A stretch of 11,291 bases of DNA, taken from Deltaproteobacteria bacterium. GTDB taxonomy: Bacteria > Desulfobacterota > GWC2-55-46. Location of the stretch: NCBI GenBank assembly GCA_030646655.1, contig JAUSLB010000024.1, forward strand, positions 1-11,291, in the 5' to 3' direction. Below the pieces are notes generated by a model. It ran no database searches and had not been told where the DNA came from. It worked only from the letters and a program-made list of their open reading frames with translations. The number at the start of each line of letters is the position of its first letter. The first letter of the stretch is position 1. Positions 1-6,335 of the stretch are shown here, one piece after another. A program made the translations under genes and the position numbers.

Positions 1-16
1 CAAGGCTTAAGCCTTG
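1..16. repeat. Perfect 16-bp palindrome after the TMTC-like gene
   Basis: CAAGGCTTAAGCCTTG is its own reverse complement and lies 6 bp beyond the stop codon of the minus-strand gene that ends at 23. As RNA it would form a short hairpin with TTAA at its tip, so it may be the stem of that operon's terminator. The window edge hides any following T-run, so this cannot be decided. Confidence 0.4.
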
Positions 17-22
17 CGGGAT

Positions 23-1915
23 TTAAAGACGGGACCTTTTCACCTCTTCGGCCTCGTCCCTGTATTCCGGCCCGGCGTTCTCGATGAATCTTCTGAAGTG
101 CTCCTTTGCGCGCTCCTTATCCCCCTGAGCCTCAAGGAGTATCGCCATATTATACTGCGTCTCGGCGTTATAGGGGTTCGACCTTAAGGACCTCTCGAAC
201 ATCGATATGGCCTTGGGAAAATCACTCTCCATCTGGTAATATATGCCGAGGTGGTTTAATGCCTCTGAGTATTCGGGGTTGAGCTCCACCGCCTCCTCCC
301 ACGCGCTCCGGGCCGCGTCCATATCCCCCATCTCCCTGTAGATGTTGCCGAGGTTGAATTTTATAAGAGCGTTCTTGGGCTTTTTCAGCGCGACCTTCTC
401 CTCCACCGCGGCCGCCCTTTTCGCGGCACTGAGAGCCTTGGCCGTCTCCCCCTTCTCCCTGTATGTGAGAGCCTCGCCTAAATGCGCCTCGACATATCCG
501 GGGTCTATGGCTATAGCCCTCTCGTAATAGAGTATCGCGGTCTCATAGTCCTTTTTCTTGTAATACTCATCGGCAAGCCCTTTATTGCCCGGGGCAGAGC
601 CCGGAGAGACCTTAACGGCAGAGCTATAGAAGGCGAACTCATCCTTATAGTCCCTGTTCCTGCCGATTATCTGGATGGAGAAGACCGTCAATATTAACGC
701 CACTGCCCCCGCGGCCAGATAGAGCGCGTTAGCGCCCCTGTCTCGCGCCCATTCATAGAGCCTGAAGCCCCCGTAGCTTATTGCAGCGATCGGGCCGAAA
801 GAAGCTGCATAGATATACCGCTCGGCCATCATCGAAAACGATATGGGTATTATGTTCGCTATCGGGATAAGCCCGAGGTAGAACCATGCGAGACAGAAGA
901 ATACGACCCTGTTTTTCTGACGGGAATAAACGATTACGGCGGTTGTAAAAAGGACAGCCGCTACCGAGATGATCACCGCAGGGTTAAGCAGGGTTTGAAC
1001 AGGGTCTATTATGTAATGGAATGTAAAGCCGTAAGGGAGCACAAGAAGCCTTAAATATACGGCGGCAGCCTTTGCCATCATCAAGAAGTTCGAATACAGA
1101 GACCCCCCCCACCAGCCCTGATTGGTTGACATCCTCCCTGTGATATTGAACCTGAGCGCGAGATAAAATACGCAGACCGCCGAGAATAAAACCCAGCTTA
1201 CTGCATTCGCCCTTGCAAGCCCCTTAAGATTTTTATTCTGCGTAGCGTAGTCGTAGAAGATTATCACGCCCGGCAGGAATATCATCGTCTCTTTCCCCAA
1301 ATAAGACAGGAACGAAAGGGCGAGTGACAGGATGATGTAGCCGAAAAGCCTGTCCCTTTGGTACCTTATATACGATAGGAGCGACAGGTTCAGGAATAAG
1401 AGCCCTATTATATCGGCCCTGCTCGCTATCCACGAGACAGCCTCTATATGGACCGGGTGGAGCGCGAACAGAAGCGAGCCGGTGAAGGCCGCTACAGGGA
1501 TATTGAAGAGGCTCAATATCACATAAAATACCGTAATTGACGCTATAATATGGAGCGCGAGGCTCGTTATGTGGTAGCCCGGAGCCCATAGGCCGTAGAT
1601 CGCGTAATCAACGGCGTAGGAGGCTGTCCGAAGCGGCCTGTAGATAATCGTGCCCCATTCGGAGTCGTTCGAGGCTAAGGTCTTGGGGGATAAAAAGAAG
1701 TCAGGGATATTCTCTAATCTGCGGATGCTGATATTATTCTTTATAAACTCCGTATCGTCTGCAACAAAGCCGTTCCCTATGCTGTTGAGATAGACAGCAA
1801 AGGTGATTACGGCCATTATAAGAAGATAGGCCCATACGGCGGAGCCGTTATTCCTTTTTCTGTTCTTGTAATCCGCCATTCTCACCACAGGCGCGGGCTT
1901 TGCGGTCTTCCTCAT
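23..1915 (-). CDS. TMTC-like GT-C membrane glycosyltransferase with C-terminal TPR repeats
   Basis: This 630-residue protein has a hydrophobic, multi-pass N-terminal two-thirds (about residues 25-420) and a soluble tail of about five TPRs (roughly 441-617). Seen landmarks are the acidic pair D53-D54 in the first loop after a membrane helix, YRPL at 92-95, ALHPVHIEAVSWIASRAD at 151-168 and AERYIY at 364-369. Family knowledge: these are hallmarks of the TMTC/DUF1736 group of GT-C enzymes, whose animal members O-mannosylate cadherins using dolichyl-phosphate-mannose and whose bacterial members are mostly uncharacterised. Inference: it transfers a sugar from a polyprenyl-phosphate donor to a periplasmic acceptor, with the TPRs binding partner or substrate proteins. 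Its ATG overlaps the upstream methyltransferase stop (ATGA), implying translational coupling. Met13, preceded by GGTGAGA, is an alternative start. A run of eight G residues on the coding strand (plus positions 1103-1110) encodes the W-G-G stretch near 269-271. The family call is firm; acceptor and sugar are unknown. Confidence 0.85.
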   Translation of the reverse strand: MRKTAKPAPVVRMADYKNRKRNNGSAVWAYLLIMAVITFAVYLNSIGNGFVADDTEFIKNNISIRRLENIPDFFLSPKTLASNDSEWGTIIYRPLRTASYAVDYAIYGLWAPGYHITSLALHIIASITVFYVILSLFNIPVAAFTGSLLFALHPVHIEAVSWIASRADIIGLLFLNLSLLSYIRYQRDRLFGYIILSLALSFLSYLGKETMIFLPGVIIFYDYATQNKNLKGLARANAVSWVLFSAVCVFYLALRFNITGRMSTNQGWWGGSLYSNFLMMAKAAAVYLRLLVLPYGFTFHYIIDPVQTLLNPAVIISVAAVLFTTAVIVYSRQKNRVVFFCLAWFYLGLIPIANIIPISFSMMAERYIYAASFGPIAAISYGGFRLYEWARDRGANALYLAAGAVALILTVFSIQIIGRNRDYKDEFAFYSSAVKVSPGSAPGNKGLADEYYKKKDYETAILYYERAIAIDPGYVEAHLGEALTYREKGETAKALSAAKRAAAVEEKVALKKPKNALIKFNLGNIYREMGDMDAARSAWEEAVELNPEYSEALNHLGIYYQMESDFPKAISMFERSLRSNPYNAETQYNMAILLEAQGDKERAKEHFRRFIENAGPEYRDEAEEVKRSRL

Positions 1916-2628
1916 GGCTTTGCGGCCCTTATAAAGAGGCTTCCGGCCAATTCAGACAAGACCGGTATCTTTTCAATCGCCTTGGAGAGCTTGTTAAAGG
2001 CCCCCGCCAAGGACGCTGGGAGCTTTGGATATAAAAAATCGAAAGGGGAGATCTTTATATCCTTAAACCCGTGCCCCTCTGCCTTCTTTTTAAGGGAGAA
2101 CCTTACGAAGGCAGTCTCATCGGGGCTGTTATGGAAGCGCTCCCTTAGAAAGGTCCTCTCAACGAATATGTGCGGGTTGAGCATATTAGGCTCCGAGAAC
2201 GCGATCTTCCCGCCGTCCTTCAATACGCGCGAGAACTCCTTCAAGGCCTTGTCTATATCGAGGTGATGGAGCACCGACATTCCTATCACATGGTCAAAGG
2301 ACTTATCCTTGAAGCCCAGCTCGTAGGCGCTTGAGCAGAAAAAAACTATCCTTTTGTCGCCGCACTTCTCTTTCGCCTTCCTTAAAAGCTCGAGCGAGAT
2401 GTCGAGAGAAAATACCTTCGCCCCTGTCTTGGACAGCTCGGCGGTAAGGAGCCCTGTGCCGCAGCCGACCTCAAGGACGCGGTCGCCGGGTTTAAGCCCT
2501 TCGGCGAGCATCTTGGCCCTCCGCTCCCACCTTAAGCCCCCGATTTTTCCGGACCAGCCCCATGCCTCTTCAGCGTAGGAGGCTATCTTTTTGCCGTGCT
2601 CTATCTCGTGCCTGAGTCTCTCGTCCAT
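1912..2628 (-). CDS. Class I SAM-dependent methyltransferase
   Basis: This 238-residue soluble protein has a complete Rossmann methyltransferase core. Motif I is VLEVGCGTG at residues 51-59. The acidic end of strand 2 is D76 in FSLDIS, which should hold the SAM ribose. The motif IV region is FDHVIGMSVLHHL at 111-123, and VLKDGGKIAFSEP at 135-147 is the usual post-motif strand. The pattern matches the Methyltransf_11/UbiE-like group, which acts on small molecules, lipids or sugars; the substrate cannot be read from the sequence. The C-terminal ~75 residues carry a hydrophobic, basic stretch that might touch membrane. It sits 30 bp after the methyltransferase/GT2 fusion and overlaps the next gene by four bases, so it is the middle gene of a three-gene operon. 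Inference: it modifies a glycan, a lipid carrier or the glycosylated product of that operon. No strong Shine-Dalgarno sequence precedes its ATG. Confidence 0.85.
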   Translation of the reverse strand: MDERLRHEIEHGKKIASYAEEAWGWSGKIGGLRWERRAKMLAEGLKPGDRVLEVGCGTGLLTAELSKTGAKVFSLDISLELLRKAKEKCGDKRIVFFCSSAYELGFKDKSFDHVIGMSVLHHLDIDKALKEFSRVLKDGGKIAFSEPNMLNPHIFVERTFLRERFHNSPDETAFVRFSLKKKAEGHGFKDIKISPFDFLYPKLPASLAGAFNKLSKAIEKIPVLSELAGSLFIRAAKP

Positions 2629-2658
2629 TTTAAAAGGGCTTTGAAGGGGCTCTCCGGT

Positions 2659-4116
2659 CTATACGAATTTAAATTTCCGCAAAGCCGCCATGCACATCCT
2701 GAGCATAATAAGGCCGTTCGTAAGCCTCTTCGTCATCTTTGTCTCGCCGTAGACCCTCTCGAAGTAGTGGACAGGGACCTCGACTACCTTCAGATGGAGC
2801 TTGGCGGCCCCAAATATGAGCTCATAGTCCCCCCACCTGTCCTCGATGCCCCAGGAGCCGAGGAGCGCCCTTATCCGGGGCCAGTCCCTCCTCCACAATA
2901 CCTTTGTCCCGCAAAGCGTGTCCGTGAGCCTCTGGCCCAAAAGGTATGAAAACGACATGCTGAAGAACTTGTTGCCGATTATGTTAAGCGAGCGCATGGC
3001 CTGGCCCTGCATCGGGTATATCATGCGCGAGCCGTTTATGAACTCGCCCCTGCCCTCGGCTATGGCGTTGTAGAAATAAGGCAGCTCCTCGGGCACTACC
3101 GTAAGGTCGGCGTCGAGGATCATCAATATATCGCCCGTTGCTGCCTCAAAGCCTGTCCAGACGTTCTTGGCCTTGCATATCCCCGGGCCGTGGACGAGCC
3201 TTATGTTCCTGCCGGGATATTCCCTCATCATCCTTTCTACCTCGTCAGCCGTCCCGTCGGTCGATTTGTCGTCGCAGAATATTATCTCCGTGCCCTTGCC
3301 CATCTCGGGTATCCTCTTTACCGCGTCCTCGATATTGCCCTTCTCGTTCTTGCACGGGACGATAACGGATACTGAGTACACCTTATCTTTAGGCCTGTTC
3401 GCTATCTTTTTGGCGGCGACGACCTGAAGAAAACAGAGGTTCTTTATGAAAGGGGCCTTGGCTATCACGTCGTTAAAGAGCCAAGAGATGACGGGTATCC
3501 CTACCGGAAGGAGTATCTGGTGGTATTTCTTTATGACCTCGTAGCCTGAGATGTACAGGATATTCTCTATTACCGGGATATTGAGCCAGTTCTGCGTGGG
3601 CTGGGGGACCTTCCAGCCTATCTTCTCCGCGAATACTACCAGAGGCTGCCAGAGGTAATTGTAGTTTATCACAATGAGCCTTGTGTCTTCCGTCGCGAAC
3701 CTCCCGGCGTTTATGAACGCCCTCTCGAGATCGATTATATCCCCGAGGGAGTAGAATACTATGTAGTCAAAGGCCCCGTTAAGCTCGACCGTCTCAGGGT
3801 CGGCGGAGATAAATGTGTAAGCCGGGTATTTCTTGGATGCGAGCTCTGCCATCCTCCCGCATATGTCAACCCCGACCGCCTCTTTCGGCTCTATGCCGGG
3901 CAACAACTGGCCAAGCTCAGACCTAAAGAGGAGAACGCGCTTACCGGGCTCTATTATGAACTTAAGGAAAGAGCTAAGCTTATTGTAGAAATACCTGTTC
4001 CTGCGTATCCACTTCTCCCTTACATCCGCTATTCTCTCGTAAGAGGCGCGGACATAGGATTTGCGGGACTCGATATGCGTAGAAGCCCTGCTCTTTTCAG
4101 GCGTCGTCTTATCCAT
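2659..4116 (-). CDS. Methyltransferase-like domain fused to GT2 (dolichyl-phosphate-sugar synthase-like) glycosyltransferase
   Basis: This 485-residue protein has two domains. Residues ~20-235 resemble a SAM methyltransferase (strand-2 acid in VGVDICGRMAELA, then FDYIVFYSLGDI), but the glycine-rich SAM loop is replaced by VLLFRSELGQLL at 61-72, so catalysis is doubtful. Residues ~248-450 form a GT-A family 2 domain. It opens with VSVIVPCKNEKGNIEDA, continues with DDKSTDGT at 282-289 and the metal-binding DADLTV at 335-340, and ends with DTLCGTKVLW and a C-terminal amphipathic stretch. The GT2 part resembles DPM1/DPM-like polyprenyl-phosphate sugar synthases, which load a sugar from a nucleotide donor onto the lipid on the cytoplasmic face. 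I recall the same fusion in other deltaproteobacterial genomes, so it is probably not unique. It is first in the operon and would supply the lipid-linked sugar for the TMTC-like enzyme encoded two genes downstream. No clear Shine-Dalgarno precedes the ATG, and no alternative start in frame looks better. Confidence 0.85.
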   Translation of the reverse strand: MDKTTPEKSRASTHIESRKSYVRASYERIADVREKWIRRNRYFYNKLSSFLKFIIEPGKRVLLFRSELGQLLPGIEPKEAVGVDICGRMAELASKKYPAYTFISADPETVELNGAFDYIVFYSLGDIIDLERAFINAGRFATEDTRLIVINYNYLWQPLVVFAEKIGWKVPQPTQNWLNIPVIENILYISGYEVIKKYHQILLPVGIPVISWLFNDVIAKAPFIKNLCFLQVVAAKKIANRPKDKVYSVSVIVPCKNEKGNIEDAVKRIPEMGKGTEIIFCDDKSTDGTADEVERMMREYPGRNIRLVHGPGICKAKNVWTGFEAATGDILMILDADLTVVPEELPYFYNAIAEGRGEFINGSRMIYPMQGQAMRSLNIIGNKFFSMSFSYLLGQRLTDTLCGTKVLWRRDWPRIRALLGSWGIEDRWGDYELIFGAAKLHLKVVEVPVHYFERVYGETKMTKRLTNGLIMLRMCMAALRKFKFV

Positions 4117-4410
4117 GATTTTAAATAGGGGGTATAAAAGCCCAAAAAGGGTTTAAAGCAAGGGAAATGGACGGAGGAAAGGCCTAAAAAGCCCTGCGGA
4201 TTTCTTCTATTCCTCTCAAAACCCTTTATTGGAGCCTTAGATCCGGCCCAAAAAGGGCCATAACCATGCGAAGATAAAAGAGAATCGCACTACGCCTTTT
4301 TACCATAAAACGGCCTTAAGGTCAATCGCCCGGACAAAAAGGGCTAAAGCCCGCAAGCTTTTAAGCCGATATGTAATATGGGTGTTTTTTAAAAATCTCA
4401 GGAGGGTCTT
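4117..4410. other. Divergent intergenic region between glycosyltransferase operon and small membrane peptide
   Basis: These 294 bp separate two divergent genes and should hold both promoters. For the minus-strand operon a weak pair is visible: TTGCTT at 4156-4161 and TTTATA at 4133-4138 with a 17-bp spacer, both read on the minus strand. For the plus-strand gene I see only an AT-rich TATGTAATAT around 4370-4379 without a good -35 box. The region is rich in A5 tracts flanked by C and G runs and has small dyads such as GGGC-TAAA-GCCC (4341-4352). No convincing protein is seen in it. Confidence 0.45.
4141..4257. promoter_or_regulatory. Pair of CCCAAAAAGGG palindromes (candidate operator)
   Basis: The 11-mer CCCAAAAAGGG occurs perfectly at 4141-4151 and 4247-4257, 106 bp apart from start to start. 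Related strings lie at about 4183 (CCTAAAAAGCC) and 4334 (GACAAAAAGGG). The second perfect copy is embedded in the longer hairpin GGCCC-A5-GGGCC (4245-4259). The first lies inside the spacer of the weak minus-strand promoter. The spacing is close to ten helical turns, which would put the sites on one DNA face. A role as repressor or activator sites is inference. Confidence 0.25.
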
Positions 4411-4557
4411 ATGAATAAAGCAAAGGAGACGGCTTTAAAAAGGGCTTTGTTCCCTCTCATCTCGCTTTTGGCCGCAGGCGGCGTCCTGTTTATCTTATCG
4501 AGGCCTGGCCTTGTATGGGACCTGATCTTGAAGATACACTATACACTTCACAATTAG
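4411..4557 (+). CDS. 48-residue single-pass membrane peptide, function unknown
   Basis: ATG at 4411 lies six bases after a strong Shine-Dalgarno (AGGAGG, 4400-4405), and the frame runs 48 codons to TAG at 4555. The peptide has a basic N-terminus (K3, K5, K10, R11), one hydrophobic helix at about residues 12-30 rich in Leu, Ala, Gly and Ile, then a short tail (RPGLVWDLIL, then KIHYTLHN). The charge pattern predicts N-in, C-out. Its codons (GTC, CTC, AGG, ATA) match the neighbouring genes. It has no cysteine and no lipobox or cleavage motif that I can see. It starts divergently from the glycosyltransferase operon and is followed within 40-90 bp by terminator-like hairpins, so it may be monocistronic. 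I do not recognise a family. Small single-helix proteins often modulate a membrane enzyme, but that is speculation here. It could be spurious; the RBS is the main argument that it is real. Confidence 0.6.
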   Translation: MNKAKETALKRALFPLISLLAAGGVLFILSRPGLVWDLILKIHYTLHN

Positions 4558-4592
4558 GATTAGCCGGACTCGCTCTACAGGCAAAGCAGACT

Positions 4593-4629
4593 CTCCCTGC
4601 AATCTCTATATCATAAGGGAGGCCTTTTT
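4593..4629 (+). terminator. Possible terminator of the small membrane gene (hairpin 1)
   Basis: CTCCCT (4593-4598) pairs with AGGGAG (4616-4621) across a 17-nt loop, followed by a T5 run at 4625-4629. It lies 36 bp beyond the stop codon of the 48-codon gene. The long loop makes it a modest candidate. Confidence 0.4.
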
Positions 4630-4649
4630 GCGTCCTGCCGGACGCTTTT
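4630..4649 (+). terminator. Possible terminator of the small membrane gene (hairpin 2)
   Basis: GCGTCC (4630-4635) and GGACGC (4640-4645) form a perfect six-base stem with a TGCC tetraloop, followed at once by T4. It is placed in tandem after hairpin 1 and is the better shaped of the two. Tandem hairpins of this kind would make an effective stop for plus-strand transcription. Confidence 0.5.
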
Positions 4650-4973
4650 GGGCATAAGGGTTGGCTCCCTGCATCCTCCTTCCTCCGGGCGAGCCCGCCG
4701 AACCTTCCTCAAATACCCCTTCCACCCCGCTCGCCCGCGCCTGGCGGCGGGCGGTTTTCAAGCGTGCCTCTTCGCAGAAAGAGCCGTTTTTTAAAAGCGT
4801 ACGATTTGAGATTTTGCCGTGCGCAGAGCACCCTCCAGCCCTACGGTCGCTACACCCTATGCCCTGATATTTTGAAATGAACTTCATTATCTGCGAAAAT
4901 AAATCAATGCCGATTTGCGTTGAGATATCAAATCCCGCCTTTTAGCAGTTTGCGGAAAAACTCGAAGATTGTT
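4650..4973. other. GC-rich, hairpin-dense intergenic DNA without a convincing gene
   Basis: These 324 bp hold several further dyads: GGTTGGC (4659-4665) against GCCGAACC (4697-4704, one bulge) enclosing CGGG-CGAG-CCCG (4686-4697), and CGCCCGC (4732-4738) against GCGGGCG (4747-4753) followed by GGTTTT. After about 4870 the sequence becomes AT-rich and featureless up to the palindromic repeat. A minus-strand open frame of 93 codons (4606-4887) crosses all of the hairpins. It has low-complexity Gly/Arg/Ser-rich content and no visible RBS or domain, so I do not call it. The stretch may be a dispersed intergenic element or a structured RNA; sequence alone does not decide. Confidence 0.4.
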
Positions 4974-5096
4974 CAGGCTGCTGAAAAAGCTCCAGATGCG
5001 AGGCGTCGAGAAGCGAGGAATGAGGCGTAGTTAGCCACTACGCCGCAGTGACGAGATTTGATGCCAACGAAGCAGATGGACTTTTTCAGCGGCCTG
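4974..5096. repeat. 123-bp imperfect palindromic repeat (MITE/REP-like)
   Basis: The ends are near-perfect inverted repeats: CAGGCTGCTGAAAAAG at the left and CTTTTTCAGCGGCCTG at the right, one mismatch in 16. Inside them CCAGATGC faces GCAGATGG, and the centre is a perfect hairpin, GGCGTAGT (5024-5031), TAGCC loop, ACTACGCC (5037-5044). The element encodes nothing and its right end touches the stop codon of the nicotinate phosphoribosyltransferase gene. From memory, elements with the same arms (GCTGAAAAAGTCCATCTGC and CTCCAGATGCGAGG) are scattered through many deltaproteobacterial and Nitrospirota genomes. I see no target-site duplication. It may act as the 3' hairpin of the adjacent gene. 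Confidence 0.75.
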
Positions 5097-6254
5097 TCAG
5101 ACCTCAAGCCCCTTTATCCTATCAAGGACCCTCTGCCTTATTTCCTTTGGCTTGGGCAGTTCGGCTACGACCTTCCCACCTTCGATTATGGGAACGAACA
5201 GGCTCTCGAACTGACCGCCGCATCCGCATTTTTCAACCTTCGCCCCGAGGGGGATGATCTTTCTCAGCCCGCAGCTTCCGCACCTCATAACATCCTTTGC
5301 CCCTGACCACTTGCCCCTCTTGGCTATAGCAAAGCCCTCTATCTCCGTTATGTCCATGGCGAAATCAACGACAGGGGCGTTGCTGATGCATGTCCCTACC
5401 CCGAAGGCGTCGACAACAGGGCTAAGCTCTTTCACCTCTTTTTCATCCAACCCGCCGCTTGCGAAGAGCTGCACGTCTTTATAGCCCCTTAGATCGAGCT
5501 CCCACCTGACCTCCTTGAATATCCTGTAGAAATCCCCCCTGCGGGACGCCGGGGTGTCGAGCCTTAAGGCGTCCAACCTCCCGCCCATCGCATCGGCGAC
5601 CCTTATGGCCTCGAACTTCTCGTCGTTAAATGTGTCTATGAGCGCGACCCTCTTTAGCTTTTTATCGAGCACCTCGTCATACGCCTTTATGGCCGTTACA
5701 GTATCGCCGAGCACGAGTATAAGGGCGTGCGGCATCGTGCCCATCGGGTCAACGTCCAAGAGCTCGGCGCTCACTATCACGGCAACCCCGTCGCAGCCTC
5801 CAATGAATGCCGAGCGCTCTATCATCGGAGCTATAACCGGGTGCATCCTTCTTGCCCCGAAGCTTACTACCATCCTCTCCCCGGCCGCCTTTTTTATCCT
5901 CGCTGACTTGGTGGCAACCCCCGTTGATTCGCATATAAGGCCGAGTAGGGCCGTCTCGAATACGCAGAACTCCTGATACATGCCCTCTATCTCCATCACC
6001 GGCTCCCACGGAAGGAATACCTCCCCTTCCCTGAAGCTCCTTATGTTCACATCCTTTCCTTCCATTAGATGCACCACCTCTTCTATGCCCGCAAGGACCC
6101 CCCACGGCTCGTTATTGGGGAGCTTTTTGGCGAAGAACTCGGCCCTCACACTTTTATTGACCCCCTTTGCCTTGAGTATCTCAAGGGTCCTCGCGAAGTA
6201 GACATCAGTCACCCTGCCTCTTTTTATTTCGTGCGGGTCTGCTATATGGAACAT
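5097..6254 (-). CDS. pncB: Nicotinate phosphoribosyltransferase, archaeal-type with zinc-knuckle
   Basis: This 385-residue cytoplasmic enzyme joins nicotinate and PRPP to give nicotinate mononucleotide, the first step of the Preiss-Handler NAD salvage pathway. Landmarks are SFGARRMHP at 131-139, a conserved block of this family, the GTMPH loop at 172-176, DTFND at 207-211, RLDT at 231-234, SGGLD at 266-270 and FGVGT at 284-288, the last two lining the phosphate site of the barrel. Near the C-terminus CGSC (C325, C328) and CGC (C343, C345) make a four-cysteine knuckle. Family knowledge: the Thermoplasma enzyme is of similar length and has such a zinc-binding C-terminal domain, so this is the short archaeal-like form rather than the E. 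coli PncB form. ATG at 6254 follows GGAGG with a 4-nt gap. It is transcribed alone, 180 bp downstream of the rhomboid gene, with its own TATAAT. The 123-bp palindrome starts right after its stop. Confidence 0.92.
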   Translation of the reverse strand: MFHIADPHEIKRGRVTDVYFARTLEILKAKGVNKSVRAEFFAKKLPNNEPWGVLAGIEEVVHLMEGKDVNIRSFREGEVFLPWEPVMEIEGMYQEFCVFETALLGLICESTGVATKSARIKKAAGERMVVSFGARRMHPVIAPMIERSAFIGGCDGVAVIVSAELLDVDPMGTMPHALILVLGDTVTAIKAYDEVLDKKLKRVALIDTFNDEKFEAIRVADAMGGRLDALRLDTPASRRGDFYRIFKEVRWELDLRGYKDVQLFASGGLDEKEVKELSPVVDAFGVGTCISNAPVVDFAMDITEIEGFAIAKRGKWSGAKDVMRCGSCGLRKIIPLGAKVEKCGCGGQFESLFVPIIEGGKVVAELPKPKEIRQRVLDRIKGLEV

Positions 6255-6258
6255 ATCG

Positions 6259-6280
6259 CCTCCGTAAGATTTTTATTATA
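6259..6280 (-). promoter_or_regulatory. -10 box and Shine-Dalgarno of pncB
   Basis: Read on the minus strand, a perfect TATAAT lies at 6275-6280 and a GGAGG at 6259-6263, four bases before the ATG at 6254. The -10 sits 20 bp upstream of the ATG, leaving a very short leader that just includes the RBS. No good -35 is visible at 16-18 bp, so the promoter may need an activator. Confidence 0.45.
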
Positions 6281-6335
6281 AGGCTAAAAATTGTTCTTTT
6301 TCCTGACCTCTGCGTAGGCGCGAAAATAAAAATGC

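Noticed and set aside
4370..4379. TATGTAATAT as a -10 box for the small membrane gene
   Set aside because: No acceptable -35 lies 15-19 bp upstream; noted only in the intergenic description.
4606..4887. 93-codon minus-strand open frame in the intergenic region
   Set aside because: It runs across several hairpins, has low-complexity Gly/Arg/Ser-rich content, no RBS and no recognisable domain; more likely a by-product of GC-rich non-coding DNA.
4593..5096. CRISPR-like or phage attachment structure
   Set aside because: The hairpins are unlike one another, with no regular repeat-spacer pattern, integrase gene or tRNA nearby.
5554..5976. 140-codon plus-strand open frame opposite pncB
   Set aside because: It is antisense to a gene with all family motifs in place; its Ser/Thr/Pro-rich content is typical of a shadow frame.
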